A stretch of DNA of 64,000 nt from Fulvia fulva. Taxonomy: Eukaryota; Ascomycota; Dothideomycetes; Mycosphaerellales; Mycosphaerellaceae. The stretch covers positions 4,774,001 to 4,838,000 of the forward strand of contig NC_063016.1 in assembly GCF_020509005.1 (NCBI RefSeq), written 5' to 3'. Shown here piece by piece: positions 1 to 11,897 of the stretch (positions are counted from its first letter, which is position 1; each line of letters starts with the position of its first letter). Under the pieces are notes generated by a model. That model was given only the letters and a program-made list of their open reading frames with translations. It was not told the DNA's origin and did not search any database. The translations under genes were made by a program, and so were the position numbers.

Positions 1-181
1 AGCGAGACCCTCCTTGCAGAGAGAGGACCTCCCACAGCACGCAGCACACAAGCAGGCCTTGATCTCCATATCACACCTCCCCGATCCGCATCGCATATAC
101 ATATCATATACGCAGGTCACACTCCTTTGACATTGAGTTGAAACAACCCCCCGAGGGTCAAACGTTGAACTTAATATCATA

Positions 182-3100
182 ATGGCCCCTGCAACTCGCC
201 CAGGCACTATCAACCTCGAAGGTCTGCCTCAGCTCAACATGGGCCAGTCACGCTCTGCCAACGGCTCCGGTGCCAACTCGCCGATCGACGCTCCTGCAGG
301 TTCAGGCTCAGCTACCGGCTCTCGTTTCCCATTTGCCAATGGTCGAGCAGGCTCGCCGTCCAAGGCTTTTGGGGGAAGTCTAGAAGGTAGCTCTGGCAGT
401 CGCCTCTTTCCTAAACGGTGAGTTCGACATCCAAGATAGACATCCGCATTGGCAGCCAAGTGCGTGACAACAGGGCAGCATCACTGACAGACATTTGCAG
501 CGCTCGTGAGATTCAGCAACAGGAAGGTCTTTCTCCCCAGCCCTGGGGTCCACCGACTACTGGTAGCGGACACTCCACTCCACTACGAGAGACCATCCCC
601 GAATCACCCGGCAGCGATAGCTTTCCGGACTTTGACGTTGGTAACCTATCCACTGGCAGTCCAGGTTCGTTGTCTGCATCAAATTCAGTCCGACGCTCGC
701 GAGCCGGCACTGTTCCCTCACGCTTTCCCGCCATGAGCTCAGTCGGTACCACGCCGACCTCGGCGATGCCCAAATCGAATCGAGCCACGCCCTCCCCCGG
801 TCTATACCAGTCCGGTCCTCCTTCGTCAGGAGACCCACAGAGCGCCAACGGCACTCCACTTGCACAAGCAGCTCTTCTATCACGCATGAGAGCTGGTTCG
901 ATGCCGCAGCGAGGATTGCTGAACGCCTCGAGTCCATTCGGCAACTCTCTGTTCGCGAGCAATTGGATGGCTGGCAGAGAGCGAGCAAGCACCTTGCAGA
1001 GCATTAGATCGTCCAACGAACCATCTTCGCCGAATGCCTCACCAGCGGATGGTGATGTTAGAACTTTGGACTACCTGGGTCTGGTGGACACCCCACAGTC
1101 TGGCAGAGAAAGAGGTCTGTCAAGGGCGGATATGGACATGTTCATGAACCAACAGCGGGCAAATGGCACAGGAGGAGTCACTATTGCAGACTTGGCGGCA
1201 CTCAATGCCTTCAACAAGAACACGGCGAATCGATTCCGATCGTATTCTGTCAATGCAAAAGAGAAATATGCAGATGGTCCGGAGGAAGTGCTGGACGAAT
1301 ACGAGGCAATGCAGCAACAGCTGTACTCGGGTACTTTCACACCAAACAGCGAGACTACAGCAGCCCAAGCGGCAGCGATCAATGAAGCCGTTCGGCAGCA
1401 CAACCTCGAAGTACAGGCCTTCGCCAACTTTGCTAGTGCCAATCGGCCTAGAGCTCGTACTGCGGGTGTGCTGGATTCGCCCTCACAGCGTGTCCTGCGC
1501 AACTACATGCCGACGCCATCACGACTTGCCGACAGCAGCATGACTGCGGCGGACCTGCAAAGCAACGATGGATCCGAATTCAGTGGCCTTGCGACTGCGG
1601 TCCATAACATGAACCTCAACAAGAAGATATCCTACGACAACGGTCTCCACCCGAATTTGGAAGCACCAACACGGTCGCTTTGGCTGGGCAATATTCCTTC
1701 GTCAACCACGGTCACGTCGCTGAATGTCATCTTCAGTCAGTTTGGTCAAATCGAGTTTGCACGAGTTCTCACACACAAGAGCTGTGGTTTTGTCAACTTT
1801 GAGAACGTTCAGAGTGCCATGGCAGCAAAAGCGCAATGCAATGGCAAAGAGATATTCCCTGGCTGCGGGACGATCAGGATTGGGTTTGCAAAGGAGCAGA
1901 GCGCCTCGAACACACCTGGAGCCAACGGCGCTTACCCATCACCAAGCCCGGATCCGTTCGTGTCGAAACACCGCATCGACAGCACCCATTCAGGCGCGAA
2001 CAACACAGCTGGCGGCAACATCAACGCTGAGACGGCAGCGGCAGCCCTCGCTACTCCCAATCTGCTCGAGCTACGCGATGAGATATATGGCATAGTCCAG
2101 CAGTTTGGCGCTTCGCCAGATGACCAAGAGCGAATCGCCAAAAGCCTGGAAAATGCACTGCGCTATGATGAGTATGCGCTGGAAATTCCACCCATTCCTG
2201 AACCAAGTCACAGCAGAGTTTACGATGCACCACGTCTACGCGAGATACGCAAACGCATTGACAACAACTCTTGTGGCCCAATGGAGATTGAGCAGATTGC
2301 TCTCGAGATGCTGCCCGAAGTTGCCGAGCTGTCATCCGACTACCTTGGCAACACGGTGGTGCAAAAGCTGTTCGAGAACTGTTCCGAGGAGACCAAAGAA
2401 GCCATGCTATCCGAGATCTCGCCGCACTTGGCTGAGATTGGTGTGCACAAGAACGGTACCTGGGCAGCCCAAAAGGTCATCGATGTTGCCAGGACTTCGA
2501 ACCAGATGCACTTGATCATTAACGCGCTCAAGCCTCATGCCGTCAATCTTTTTGGTGACCAATATGGTAACTACGTGATGCAGTGCTGCCTACGCTTCCA
2601 AGCACCACTCAACGACTTCATCTTCGATTCGATGCTGAGCAAGCTCTGGGACATTGCTCAAGGAAGGTTCGGAGCTCGTGCCATGCGCGCCTGTCTCGAA
2701 AGCCATTTCGCCACCAACGACCACAAGAGGCTGATGGCCGCGGCCATTGCACTTCACAGTGTACAATTGGCCACCAACTCGAACGGGGCGCTTCTCTTGA
2801 CTTGGTTCCTGGACACATGTACCTTTCCCCAGCGACGTTCAGTATTGGCCCCGAGACTTTCCCCCCACCTTACTTACCTCTGTACCCACAAAGTTGCCTA
2901 CCTCACTGTTCTGAAGATCATCAACCAACGAAACGAGCCGGAGGCCAGAGACCTCATTCTCCGTGCGCTCTTCTTCGACGAACAGACTTTGACCAACATC
3001 ATCAGTGACCATACCTGCGGCGGAACGCTCATCTTCAAGGTTCTGACCACTCCCTTCTTGGACGAGGCCATACGACCAGAGTGCGTGGAGAATGTCCGAA

Positions 3101-3795
3101 ACGTGCTCCTGATCATCAAGGCACAGCCATCACAGGGTTACAAGCGTCTGATGGATGAGGTCGGTCTTTCCACACGTCACGGTGGCACACCCATCAGCCA
3201 CGACGGGCGTTCCAGCTCCAAGCCTCGCCCGGTCAACGGCCACCTTCCACATCTGGACACGAATTCAAACGGCTACGGACGTTCTCCTTATGGCGCGCCT
3301 CAGCATGCCCAGATGGGCCAAGCCATGACGCCCGATCTGCAACGCTCAATCAGCATGGATTCGAACGGCTTTGACCCGTACGTGCAGCAGTATACTCACA
3401 GTCCTTCCATGTCAAACGCTGGCATCAGTCCCATCAATCCGATGCAATACCAGCATGCCATGCTCGCGCAGGGCCAGATGGCGAGACCTCCTGGGTTCTA
3501 TGGCAGCCCGGTTGGTGTCACGCCAAGCGCAGGCTTGCCAAATGGCATGGGGTATGGCACAGCGTCTCCAGGGTCTCAAATGATGGATCCATACCGTCAA
3601 ATGATGGGCTCGATGGTGCCACCTGGCATGGGTATGCAGAACGGATACCAGCAACAGAGCTATGGGAACCAAATGGCTGGCATGAACGGCTATGGGCAGT
3701 ATCAGATGCCGTCTCAATACTATGGCCCAAATCACATGCAGGGACAGATGGCATCGGGCAACAACCGCAGAGGCAGAGCAGGTCCTCGGTACTAA
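182..3795 (+). CDS. RRM plus Pumilio (PUF) family RNA-binding protein
   Basis: Two exons, 182-417 and 501-3795, joined in frame give about 1176 residues. The start is the ATG at 182, the first of an open frame after a plausible 5' leader. The N-terminal 460 residues are Ser/Pro/Gly-rich and look disordered. An RRM follows (about 470-545, beginning TRSLWLGNI, with the RNP1-like stretch KSCGFVNF). A Pumilio homology domain spans about 656-970, with repeats such as SSDYLGNTVVQKLFENC and GDQYGNYVMQCC. The C-terminus is rich in Gly, Met and Gln. RRM plus PUF is the arrangement of yeast Jsn1/Puf1 and Puf2, which bind the 3' UTRs of target mRNAs, many encoding membrane-associated proteins, and control their decay or localisation. 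I infer the same cytoplasmic role. The frame is clean and ends in TAA, and it is the only host gene in the window that looks functional. Confidence 0.96.
418..500 (+). other. intron of the PUF gene
   Basis: Donor GTGAGT at 418, branch-like CTGAC at 484-488, acceptor TTTGCAG ending at 500; 83 bp. Splicing joins CG|C (Arg) and restores the frame from exon 1 into the long downstream frame. The downstream frame also reads open back to a GTG at 418, but that is intron sequence, not a start. Confidence 0.93.
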
Positions 3796-5039
3796 TCTCG
3801 GACCCGCCGTCGTGCTGTTGAAGAAAGCAACCCTAGCGACCACGATTGCAATCAGACCACACTTGACAGTAACGACTAGTACACCGAGCACAACTTATCC
3901 TTTGGACTTATATCACGCGCATGAGCCACCGTCTGAGCATCACTGGGAGTTTCGATGGAAACTGGAGCAGACACACTTGGCGTCCAGGGTGGCGAACAGC
4001 GGGCGTGGAAAGAGAGGCGCATTGCTTCGCGAGAGCCAGATCGATCATGCCTAGCATCGGCATGAGCTTCTTGGACATTTTTTGAGGAGAAGGGCATGTT
4101 TTTGTCTTCTGTGTCCATCTACCTGTTTTACGACCACGACCACCATGTCCTTTTTGCTTTGTTTTTGGACCGCGGGAGGTGGAAAAGTGCTGGCGCTCAG
4201 GGAGTCTTTGCCGTGATTGTGACTACATGGGGAGAGAAACGTACGTCGGCGCCGATCAGCGTATGGGGAGTTGATTCATGGGACTCCTTCTGTTGAATGG
4301 TGTGAGGGGAGTGTTCCGCCGACCGACCGGCGCCTTACGATCTATCACCAAAATGGTTTTGTGTATATCTTCAATTGCCTATGACTTCTTCCGGGGGTTG
4401 TAGTGGTATGTAGCCACTTGAAATGCTGAGATTAAGACTGTTGGCGGTGCCTCTGGTCTTCCTTGTTGAATGAGCGATCACGTGGTAATGTACGAAGTTC
4501 ATTAGACCGCCGTCTAAATTGTGCTCCATCGTCCATGCATTCGACATGCATCTCCACGTCAGGTCAGACGGAGCATGCAAGTAGCGGATGTATACTGTAA
4601 GACATCTTCAAACTAGGCTCGGTGGTGACAATGGTTGATTCTGGGCAATGCCTCCCCGTTTTTTGCAAAAGTCATGCCGACGACGGCCGATAACCAAACA
4701 TGATCTCAGTCTGCCAGGCTCACAAGAAGCATACCTCGACACAGAGAGTTCTGCACGACCTACAAGCAGATTAGCTTCCAAGTACAAGGTTTCAGGGACG
4801 TTGACGGGGTGTGGACAGTGAATATAATGTGCCACTGCAAATGCTGGACCATCAGCGATATCCACCTTGCCGCCCAGATAGCTCTTGATGGACTTCGGCC
4901 GACACTTTCCTCGACTTTACACCCAACGTAATTAGTCCATGGGACTGCCAGGACGTTACCGTCCACAGGCAGTGCTTGCAGCCTCTGCGTTGGCTATGCA
5001 CAAGCGACACGAGCTGCACAATCGCTCGAATCGGCTACC
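3796..5039. other. 3' flank of the PUF gene and intergenic DNA
   Basis: No protein-coding frame with recognisable features. The first few hundred bases are presumably the 3' UTR of the PUF gene. The part from about 4400 to 5039 would have held the promoter of the downstream regulator. No repeat or RNA gene was recognised. Confidence 0.6.
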
Positions 5040-7122
5040 ATGACCACTATCGTCCCTCAAGACGTGGCAGGATCGACAGCGAAAGGCGGGCGCAATCGGT
5101 CGTTTGGAGGTTGCACAGCAGTATGCTGTCCTTTTCATCCTCGACATGATCAGGTTGGTACTGACAATGGCAGTGTCGAAGCCGCAGGACCAAGTGTGAC
5201 GAACAGCGTCCTGTGTGCATGAAATGCATTTAGGCAGGCCTTACCTGTGGCTACGAGAGCAGCCTCTTCTTCGACTCTGATGATGTACAGTTAGGAGGAC
5301 CTAGTCGGTTCCGACGACCTCTGTTGACGCTTGAGGAACGGCAATGTATGAGCGCGCAGCTCACTGCGAGCGTGCCGCCGTCTTGGACGACTTGGGTTCT
5401 TGAACAGATCGACGAGCGAAGCGAGGAGACCGCGCCGTCTGGCTATGTCAGTCTGCAGCATGGCCCCTTCGGTGTCTTGCAGCCCGTCGCGAGGCAGATG
5501 TAAATCAGCTATTTCATCAGTACGGGAAGCGAGGTAACGCCCTGCCCGCCGCATAACCAACTCTGCTCATTAGAACAGGCGTGGTCGCCGGACACACAGG
5601 AGATCATCGATCATCTTTTGGAAGACACTAACGAGCGGCTGGCCTTTGAGTTGTGTGACTTGCAAGGCATCGATGTCGATCCCCAACTACAGCAGCTTGC
5701 TCATGGCACGCCTCTCTCGCTCTTCGAGACTAGCACAATGCCCATGCTCCCGAGCAATGGCGTGCAGCGCGACGTCGTCGGATCTCAATATTCAACGGAG
5801 CAGCTCAGTATCTCGCCATCGACCACACCGCTCCGATCCGGCATCATTGACACCTCGCAAGATGCCCTAATCTTACTAAAGCACTACTTGAGCAGCGTCC
5901 TGCCATTCTTTACTCCATTCCGACATTTAAAGACACCGTGGCACGTCCTTTTCCTACCATTGGTAAAGAACACATTCGTAGGCCTCGCACTGCAGGAAGC
6001 AGTAGGTGAAGCAAGCTTGTGTGTCTTCTATGGCATACTTTCCATCGGCGCATCGAGCCTCGGTGGCACAAGTCATGCTCCCATCTGGCATCGCAAGAGT
6101 GAGATCTATAAGCACAAGGCGTGTGAGCATGCCAGAGCTTCGTTACAGTCGGCTTACGAGGAACCCAAGCAAGCAAAATACAAGACTCAGCTGATGGTGC
6201 TGCTCACAATGGCGCAGATGGCAACAGTCTCCGGAACTCGATACGAGGCTGAGTACTTCCTCCTGGAGTCTGAAAGGCTCATCCGTCTCCGTGGCTTGGG
6301 ACGAAGAAAGTCTCGGAAATGCCGTCTACTGCATCATTGCTATGCATACGAGCGCATCTTCTACGAAAGCACTTCCACGGCAAATGGACGCTCCAGAAAT
6401 CGTCGTCTGCGTATGGAAATCTCAACCGCCTGCGCTGCCAACAGCAAAGACAACATCTCGTTTCGCCTCCCAAGCCTCGAACATCTGGAAGCAAACATGC
6501 TTACGATCAAAGACCGAGACAAAGGGGAAGACGATCTTCACATGCAGCTACCGGGCATCTAGCCGGCAGAACAATACTCTGAGATTTTCGGGCTCCCTGA
6601 GTCTTACATCTTCCTCGTCTCCCTCATTGTGCGGCTTGCTCGAAAAGAGACGGCGAATTTGAAGAGGGTGCGTCGAGCAGGCTGTCCGTCAAAGACTTCA
6701 TGGCTTGGGCTAAAGTGATAGAGAGCTTTCTCATGCAGCAACTCAACTCTCAATCGTGCCGAGACAAAGATCTTGGTCATCTCATGGACGCAACACACCA
6801 AGCTGTCGGCTCCTACTTCTATCGCCGCATCTACAGTATGGATGCTGGCGTGCTGCAGCGATATGTGGCAGATGTGCGAGACTCTCTCCGAAGCTTCGAA
6901 TGCGCCAATCCTGAGAAGGGCTTCGCGACAGTCAGACTGATCTGGCCTGCTTACATCGCAGCGTGTGAGGCTGAGACGCCGGAGCTGCGAGCATTCTTCG
7001 CACAGTGGTTCGAACGTACGTCGCATCATAGTGGGCTTCGGGTCTTTTCTTCCACGATGGCGGATGTAGAGAAGGCTTGGACTCGAAAGCGGAATGGACG
7101 TTCAGAGAATACTACGCACTAG
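5040..7122 (+). pseudogene. Zn2Cys6 fungal transcription factor, broken
   Basis: Exon 1 is 5040-5120. An intron of 53 bp (5121-5173, GTATGC...GGCAG with branch ACTGAC) interrupts the zinc cluster. After splicing the cluster reads C-x2-C-x6-C-x6-C-x2-C-x6-C with the classic core CRSRRTKCDEQRPVC. A second intron, 5534-5578, keeps phase. The rest resembles the fungal-specific regulatory domain of the Fungal_trans_2 type (motif EQYSEIFGLPESY; C-terminal ELRAFFAQWFER), as in arginine- and acriflavine-response regulators. Such proteins bind DNA in the nucleus and usually control a neighbouring pathway. The reading frame is broken by TAG at 5231 (inside the zinc cluster), TAA at 5501, TAG near 6560, and a 1-base frameshift around 6641-6647. 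Each stop is one C-to-T step from a Gln codon. The gene cannot make a full-length protein as it stands. Confidence 0.85.
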
Positions 7123-7418
7123 AGTCCTGTGTTAGGTAGCGTGTGAACTTCCACTACGACGAGGGTTAGCAACGAGTATCGGGACTACATGCTAGGCGAA
7201 ACCTCGACCGAAACGACTGCATGAACCTGCATAGCTGCGATTGGCTCAATTCGTGATACCTTCCTCTTTGGCAGGGCGTATAGCCCAAAGCTCAAAGTTC
7301 AGGGCTGAGCTGCGGAATAAATGGTGGTTACAAGTACTGCTAGGCAACTTGCACAAAGATGATTGCAGTGAACTTTGTACCCGAGGATTTGGCCAGCAAA
7401 GAACGGCTTACGGACACA

Positions 7419-8211
7419 ATGATGGCATCCTTCGAAGGCAAAGTCGTACGTCCACATACAGAACCTACATCAGTCGACGACTGAGAGGATCTTGATCAAA
7501 TTGTCATCACCGGCGCTGCCAGTGGGATGGGACTCGCAACAGCAGAGCTGCTCGCCTCGCGTGGAGCACTGTTATCACTCGCCGACGTCAACGCACAAGC
7601 AGTGCAACGCGCAGCAAACTCGTTGTCTCGATTCGAAGGACAGCATCTAGCAATCGTTGTCGACGTCCGCATCAGCAAAGAAGAGGACGCCTGGATGACA
7701 GCAACCGTTGAGAACTTTGGCGAGCTGGATGGCGCTCTAAACATGGCGGGCATCATCAAGACTGCCAAACCCATCACAAAAGTCACCGATGATGAATGGG
7801 ACATGACCTTCACCGTCAACACCAAAGGCGTATTTAAACTGCCTCAGAGCACAACTGGGAGCTATGAGAGGTGGTGCTAGCATCGTCAGTGCTGCTAGTG
7901 CCCTTGGCCAGTTCGGCTCTGTTGGTAATGGTGCTTACTGTGCGAGCAAGGCCGCCGTCATCGGTCTGACCAGGACGGCTGCGAAGGAGAATCAGACGAT
8001 CAGAGTCAATGCTGTGTCGTAAGGCTCTGTTGATACACCGATGTCTCAGGGGGAGGATCCGGAAGCTGTGGCGAAAGGGTTGCAGATTACGGCACAGAAG
8101 CGTCGAGCTGAACCGGTTGAGGTTGCTAGGGTTATTGCGTTTTTGTTGAGTGGTGAGGCGTCTTTCGTCACGGATGTGGTCTACAATGTTGATGGAGGCT
8201 GGGTTTGTTAG
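7419..8211 (+). pseudogene. short-chain dehydrogenase/reductase, broken (SDR 1)
   Basis: NAD(P)-dependent classical SDR. Exon 1 (7419-7445, MMASFEGKV) is followed by an intron starting GTACGT at 7446, and exon 2 resumes at about 7500 with IVITGAASGMG, the TGxxxGxG cofactor loop. Further family marks are NMAG (structural NAG-type motif), YCASK at about 7940 (catalytic YxxxK) and the C-terminal SFVTDVVYNVDGGW. Faults: the expected 3' splice site reads AA instead of AG at 7498-7499, an extra A near 7835 shifts the frame before the catalytic Ser and Tyr, and TAA replaces a codon at about 8020 (NAVS-stop-GSVDTPM). Substrate unknown. It converges on the monooxygenase remnant, 73 bp away. Confidence 0.82.
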
Positions 8212-8283
8212 TGGTTTTGTGGATATTGTAGAGGATACGTTGAGCTGGTGTCTTGACCATTTGCCATCGCGCCGTTGTCCTAC

Positions 8284-9356
8284 AGTCTTTTGTAGATCGA
8301 TGAGGTGAACGTGAGGTTTGTTGAAGGCTTCGAAGTAGCCACTCTCGAGAGGGACACGTCTCGTGCCAAAGCCGTGGTTCTTTGGAATCAGGCTCTCAGC
8401 CGTGGCAGGGTCATGCACTCGCTGCCGGATCTTGTTGGCGATGAAGTCGGAGTATAGCTTGTTCGCGCGGCGATCTGTGTATGTATCGCTGAAGACACCA
8501 AGCCACTTGCCGAAGCCGGGTTCTTTGTAAAGCTTCTCCCAGTGTGCTTGTCGTTCCTCGTCCGTGACCTCTAGAGACTTGCGAGGGTCGGAGTTATGGA
8601 GAAAGCCGCTTGGTGATTCTGCACACTGCTGGAAAAGCTCCTCGTAGCTGCCTTTGTGCTTGGCCATCCGCTCAGGTGTGATCTCGGAGTTGCGCAAAGG
8701 CGCTGACCACTTCGCTGTTCGCTGGAACACGCTCAGTGATTTGATGGACGGCTCCTTCGATACTGTCGTGATCGTTTGGATGCCCGTCGCTCCGGTACCG
8801 ATCACACCAGCCGCTGGCCAGCGGATCTCGTCATGAGCCCTGATTTTGCTGGCAAGCGCGTTGGTGTGAAAGGACTGGCCGGCAAAGTCTTCGATGCCAG
8901 GGATATTCGGGAGAGTTGGCGCGGAGAGGAAGCCCAGGCAGCTGATGAAGAACCTAGTACGATATGATTTACCCGACTCATCCGCGAAGGTCCAGATTCT
9001 ACGTCCTTCGTCCCAGCTTGCAGACTTGATGCGTGTGTGGAACTGAATGTCCTGATACAAATCATGCTTCGTGGCCACACGCTTGATATACTCATGGGTG
9101 TCAGCTTGAGTAGCGAACTGCTGCTTCCAGCTCCATTCCTGAAGCAACTCTTTGTCGAAGGAGTAGCAATATGACAGTGACTCGGTGTTTTGTTCCAGTA
9201 CCATGTACCGCCTACGTCTGATCTAGCTTCCAGTACTTTCACCCGCCAGCCCGGAAAGTGGTTGCGAATGCTGTATAGACTGTAGACGCCAGAGAGGCCT
9301 GCGCCAAGGACCAGGAAATCGTGGACTTCGTCAGTAGGAAGCCGAGAGTTTGGCAT
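8284..9356 (-). pseudogene. Baeyer-Villiger-type FAD monooxygenase, truncated
   Basis: Family enzymes use FAD and NADPH to insert oxygen into ketones, giving esters or lactones. The start is the ATG at 9356; an upstream in-frame ATG at 9392 is less likely. The first dinucleotide fold is DFLVLGAGLSGVYS, followed by GGTWYWN. A deletion near 9190 removes the usual short Arg/Tyr-Pro-Gly stretch after it and shifts the frame. The next frame holds TESLSYCYSFDKELLQEW, a fingerprint-like FAGQSFHT and the second nucleotide loop GVIGTGATGIQ. Similarity stops at HLIDLQKT near 8284. The last third of the protein (normal length about 500-550 residues), with the FATGFD region, is missing. The frame stays open further by chance, across the antisense of SDR 1. 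Confidence 0.82.
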
Positions 9357-9991
9357 CTTGGGGTGGTTCAACGGAGATAACACGCTTCTCACTTAATGCT
9401 ACGGTTCGCAACGTCGCAGCGTTCACAGACGGTGCGTTCTTTTTTTATCGTGCTGAATGCGTGTCGACCAACACATGCCGATGGCACATTGAGCTACTGC
9501 GAGGACATCAGCTCTCTGGCTGCACTTTCCTCCGCGAGCAACTTCTCCGGCAAGATGGTTGGTAGGAGACCCGATTCTGCGTATGTGGAGGAGACAGAAG
9601 CACAATCGCGCAGTCATCGTGCCGCTCAAGTGGTCGCGTGTCGAATCGACATTCGTCATGGCGATATGGCTTTCCCGGTGACCTCAGTCCAAAGTGGTCC
9701 GAAAAGTGGGGTTGATGTTTTAGGAAAGCTACACCAAGCGAGAGATCACATGAATGATAGACATGGGTCTCGAGCAGATGCCGAAAGCAGACTCAAGAGG
9801 CAGGGGTCTCCCAGCTCCGAGTTGTTGTAGGTATCATTTGCTTCGACATTGCCACGGCTTCGTCCACCATCCAGACACGTGAGCAGGACTTCCTCGACGT
9901 GGTTGAGTCAAGCTTACTTGTTCTAGAGAATCGCATCGACCAGATTGGTGGCCATCTGAGTGCACCGGCTCACTCGAGGCCTGTGTCTACA
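9357..9991. other. intergenic DNA between divergent pseudogenes
   Basis: About 630 bp between the monooxygenase (minus) and SDR 2 (plus), where a shared divergent promoter would lie. Short open frames here have no recognisable motif. Confidence 0.5.
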
Positions 9992-10755
9992 ATGGACGTA
10001 CCAGGCTTCGCTCTGATCACAGGGGCGGTGTCGGGCATTGGCCGAGCCTGTGCGAAGGGGTTCGCAGCCGAGGGCAGCGCTGGCGTGGCATTGCTGGACA
10101 TGAACTTGAAGGATCTCCAAGCTGTGCAGAGTGAAGTGCAAGCGATCAGTCCAACATGCCAGGCCGTGGTCCACCAAGTTAACGTGACCGATGAGCAGCA
10201 AGTCGACAAGATTGTGGATGAGGTTGCTCAACGATTCGGTCGACTCGAGTATGTCGTGAACGCGGCAGGCGTTGCGATGAAACACCAAGGTGGCGTAGCC
10301 TTTGCTGAGACGTCTGATTGGAAGAGAATCCTGGATTCCTGGAGGTGAACCTGGATGGCACCTTTTTCGTTCTGCGCGCTGCTGCGAAGGTTATGCTGAA
10401 GCAAGAGCCTATCAAATCCTTGATTCATGGTCGAGAGTTGCAAAGAGGCTCGATCGTCAACTTCAGCTCGATACAAGGCGTTGTCGGCATTACGCTCTCG
10501 GCATCATACACAGCTTCGAAGCACGCTATAATTGGATTGACGAGATCAGCATCAGAAGACTATGCAGACCAGGGCCTCCGGATCAATGCGATTTGTCCTG
10601 GTGATACCGAAACGCCGTTGACGACACGGAATCCGGATGTGTTGAAGGCGATGCAGGAACGGGTGGGCACTGCAGTGCCAATGCAGCGGATGGGCAAGCC
10701 ATCGTTCGTGACTGGCTCAGCATTGATGGTTGATGGCGGCTACTGTCAAAGATAG
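9992..10755 (+). pseudogene. short-chain dehydrogenase/reductase, broken (SDR 2)
   Basis: Start at the ATG at 9992 (MDVPGFALITGAVSGIGRAC), giving the TGxxxGIG cofactor loop directly. It has NAAG at about 10260, a catalytic Ser in IVNFSSIQG, and YTASK at about 10505 (YxxxK). An extra 8 bp at 10335-10342, a near copy of the preceding 8 bp (AATCCTGG then ATTCCTGG), shifts the frame just before the conserved NLDGTFF stretch. In addition, MGKP runs directly into SFVTGS near 10700; family members usually have about 15-17 residues there, so an in-frame deletion is likely. The TAG stop at 10753 looks native (DGGYCQR). Substrate unknown. It sits with the monooxygenase, SDR 1 and the epimerase in one decaying block. 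Confidence 0.82.
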
Positions 10756-10778
10756 CTGAGATCACACATGACCATGAC

Positions 10779-11897
10779 TTACTTGTTGTTGCCCTCGGCC
10801 GCTTTCTTCGCATGCCCTGGATTGGCACCAAGCTCTTTTGCTTCCCACTCTAGTGCCCTCTTCACCTCGTCCTTAAAGCTGACACCTGTCGGCTTCCAGC
10901 CGAAAAGTACGCTGCCACGCTTGGCTCTGCAACGGCTGGTGGCGCCCCAGAGAGCTTGGCCGAAAGAGCTTGGCCGGACGCCGTGGCTTTGCCGGCTTCC
11001 TCTGGAGAGACAGACTTGACCTCGTCCGTAGAAGCAAGATTCTGCTTCTTCGCCTCCGTAGCGACCCATTGACTGACCTCTCGCCAGACGTGCTCACCGT
11101 TCTCCGCAAAGTAGTATCCCTCGGCGCCCCATGTCGCTGGCTTGTCGGGCCATTCTTTGGTAGAGCCACCGGCAGCAGCTTCTTCTGCTAACTTCAGGTA
11201 CAGATCTGACAGATCGTGAACATGAATGTTGGTCCAGTAAGTCTTGCCTTCGTTGACCTTGATAGCGTGACCTCGCTCGATGGTCACGCGGCAGAGCTCT
11301 GGAAGCTGATGAGACCGCTGATTGTCAGGACCACGACCTGGGCCATAGATCGTTGGTGGGGAGACTATAGCTGTCTTGGCTCGATCAGCGTGGTCTGTCC
11401 CGACTTTGAGCACAATCTTGTCCACGGTCCTATGCGGTGCATCGTCAGGCAAGGACGTAACGTCAGCGACACCCTCGAGGTCGTCGTACACCTTGTCGCG
11501 GAACTGGGTACCAAAAGTCTTGTCTCGGAGATCTTCAAACATCAAGATGCCTGTGCCTGATGTGTGAATCAAGAAACCGGGAAGTGATGGATCATGCGCG
11601 GCAAGACCACGAGCTATGGCGTTTGCGGCGACCTCATGATCGGCATTGGCGAAGTCTGCAAGTCCATGAGCATGCCTGCAGTCTTTCGAGGCGTGGTCGC
11701 ATACTGCAAACGATATCTGCTTTCTTCACTTCGCCCTCGATCAAGTCCGCATCATCTAGGGTACCGTAGACGAACTTGATTTGTGGGTATTGCTTCGCAA
11801 CCTTGGCTCCCTTGTCGCTGTTTCTGACCAGACAAGTGATGTCCCAGTCAGGATGGGCAGTGGCTATAGCATACAGGGCATCACCGCCGATGTAGCC
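10779..11897 (-). pseudogene. NAD-dependent epimerase/dehydratase-like protein, 5'-truncated
   Basis: Extended-SDR family, often annotated as nucleoside-diphosphate-sugar epimerase. Reading starts abruptly at GYIGGDALYAI at 11897. The preceding start and first strand are missing because RIP-altered DNA abuts at 11898. Visible parts are CLVRNSDKGAKVAKQYPQIKFVYG, HTSGTGIL, SPPTIYGPGRG (YGPG motif), TNIHVHDLSDLYLKL and the C-terminal LFGWKP then FKDEVKRALEWEAKE. There are at least two frameshifts, one at about 11690-11715 and one caused by a 14-bp tandem duplication at 10951-10978 (AGAGCTTGGCCGAA then AGAGCTTGGCCGGA). The stop codon is at 10779-10781. Proteins of this group often reduce or rearrange small metabolites; the substrate is unknown here. 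Confidence 0.8.

Noticed and set aside
418..500. GTG start for the PUF protein at 418
   Set aside because: The codon is the intron donor. The ATG at 182 with splicing gives a better N-terminus.
7834..8283. Extension of the monooxygenase frame to 7834
   Set aside because: The sequence beyond HLIDLQKT is the antisense of SDR 1, with no monooxygenase features; the frame is open by chance.
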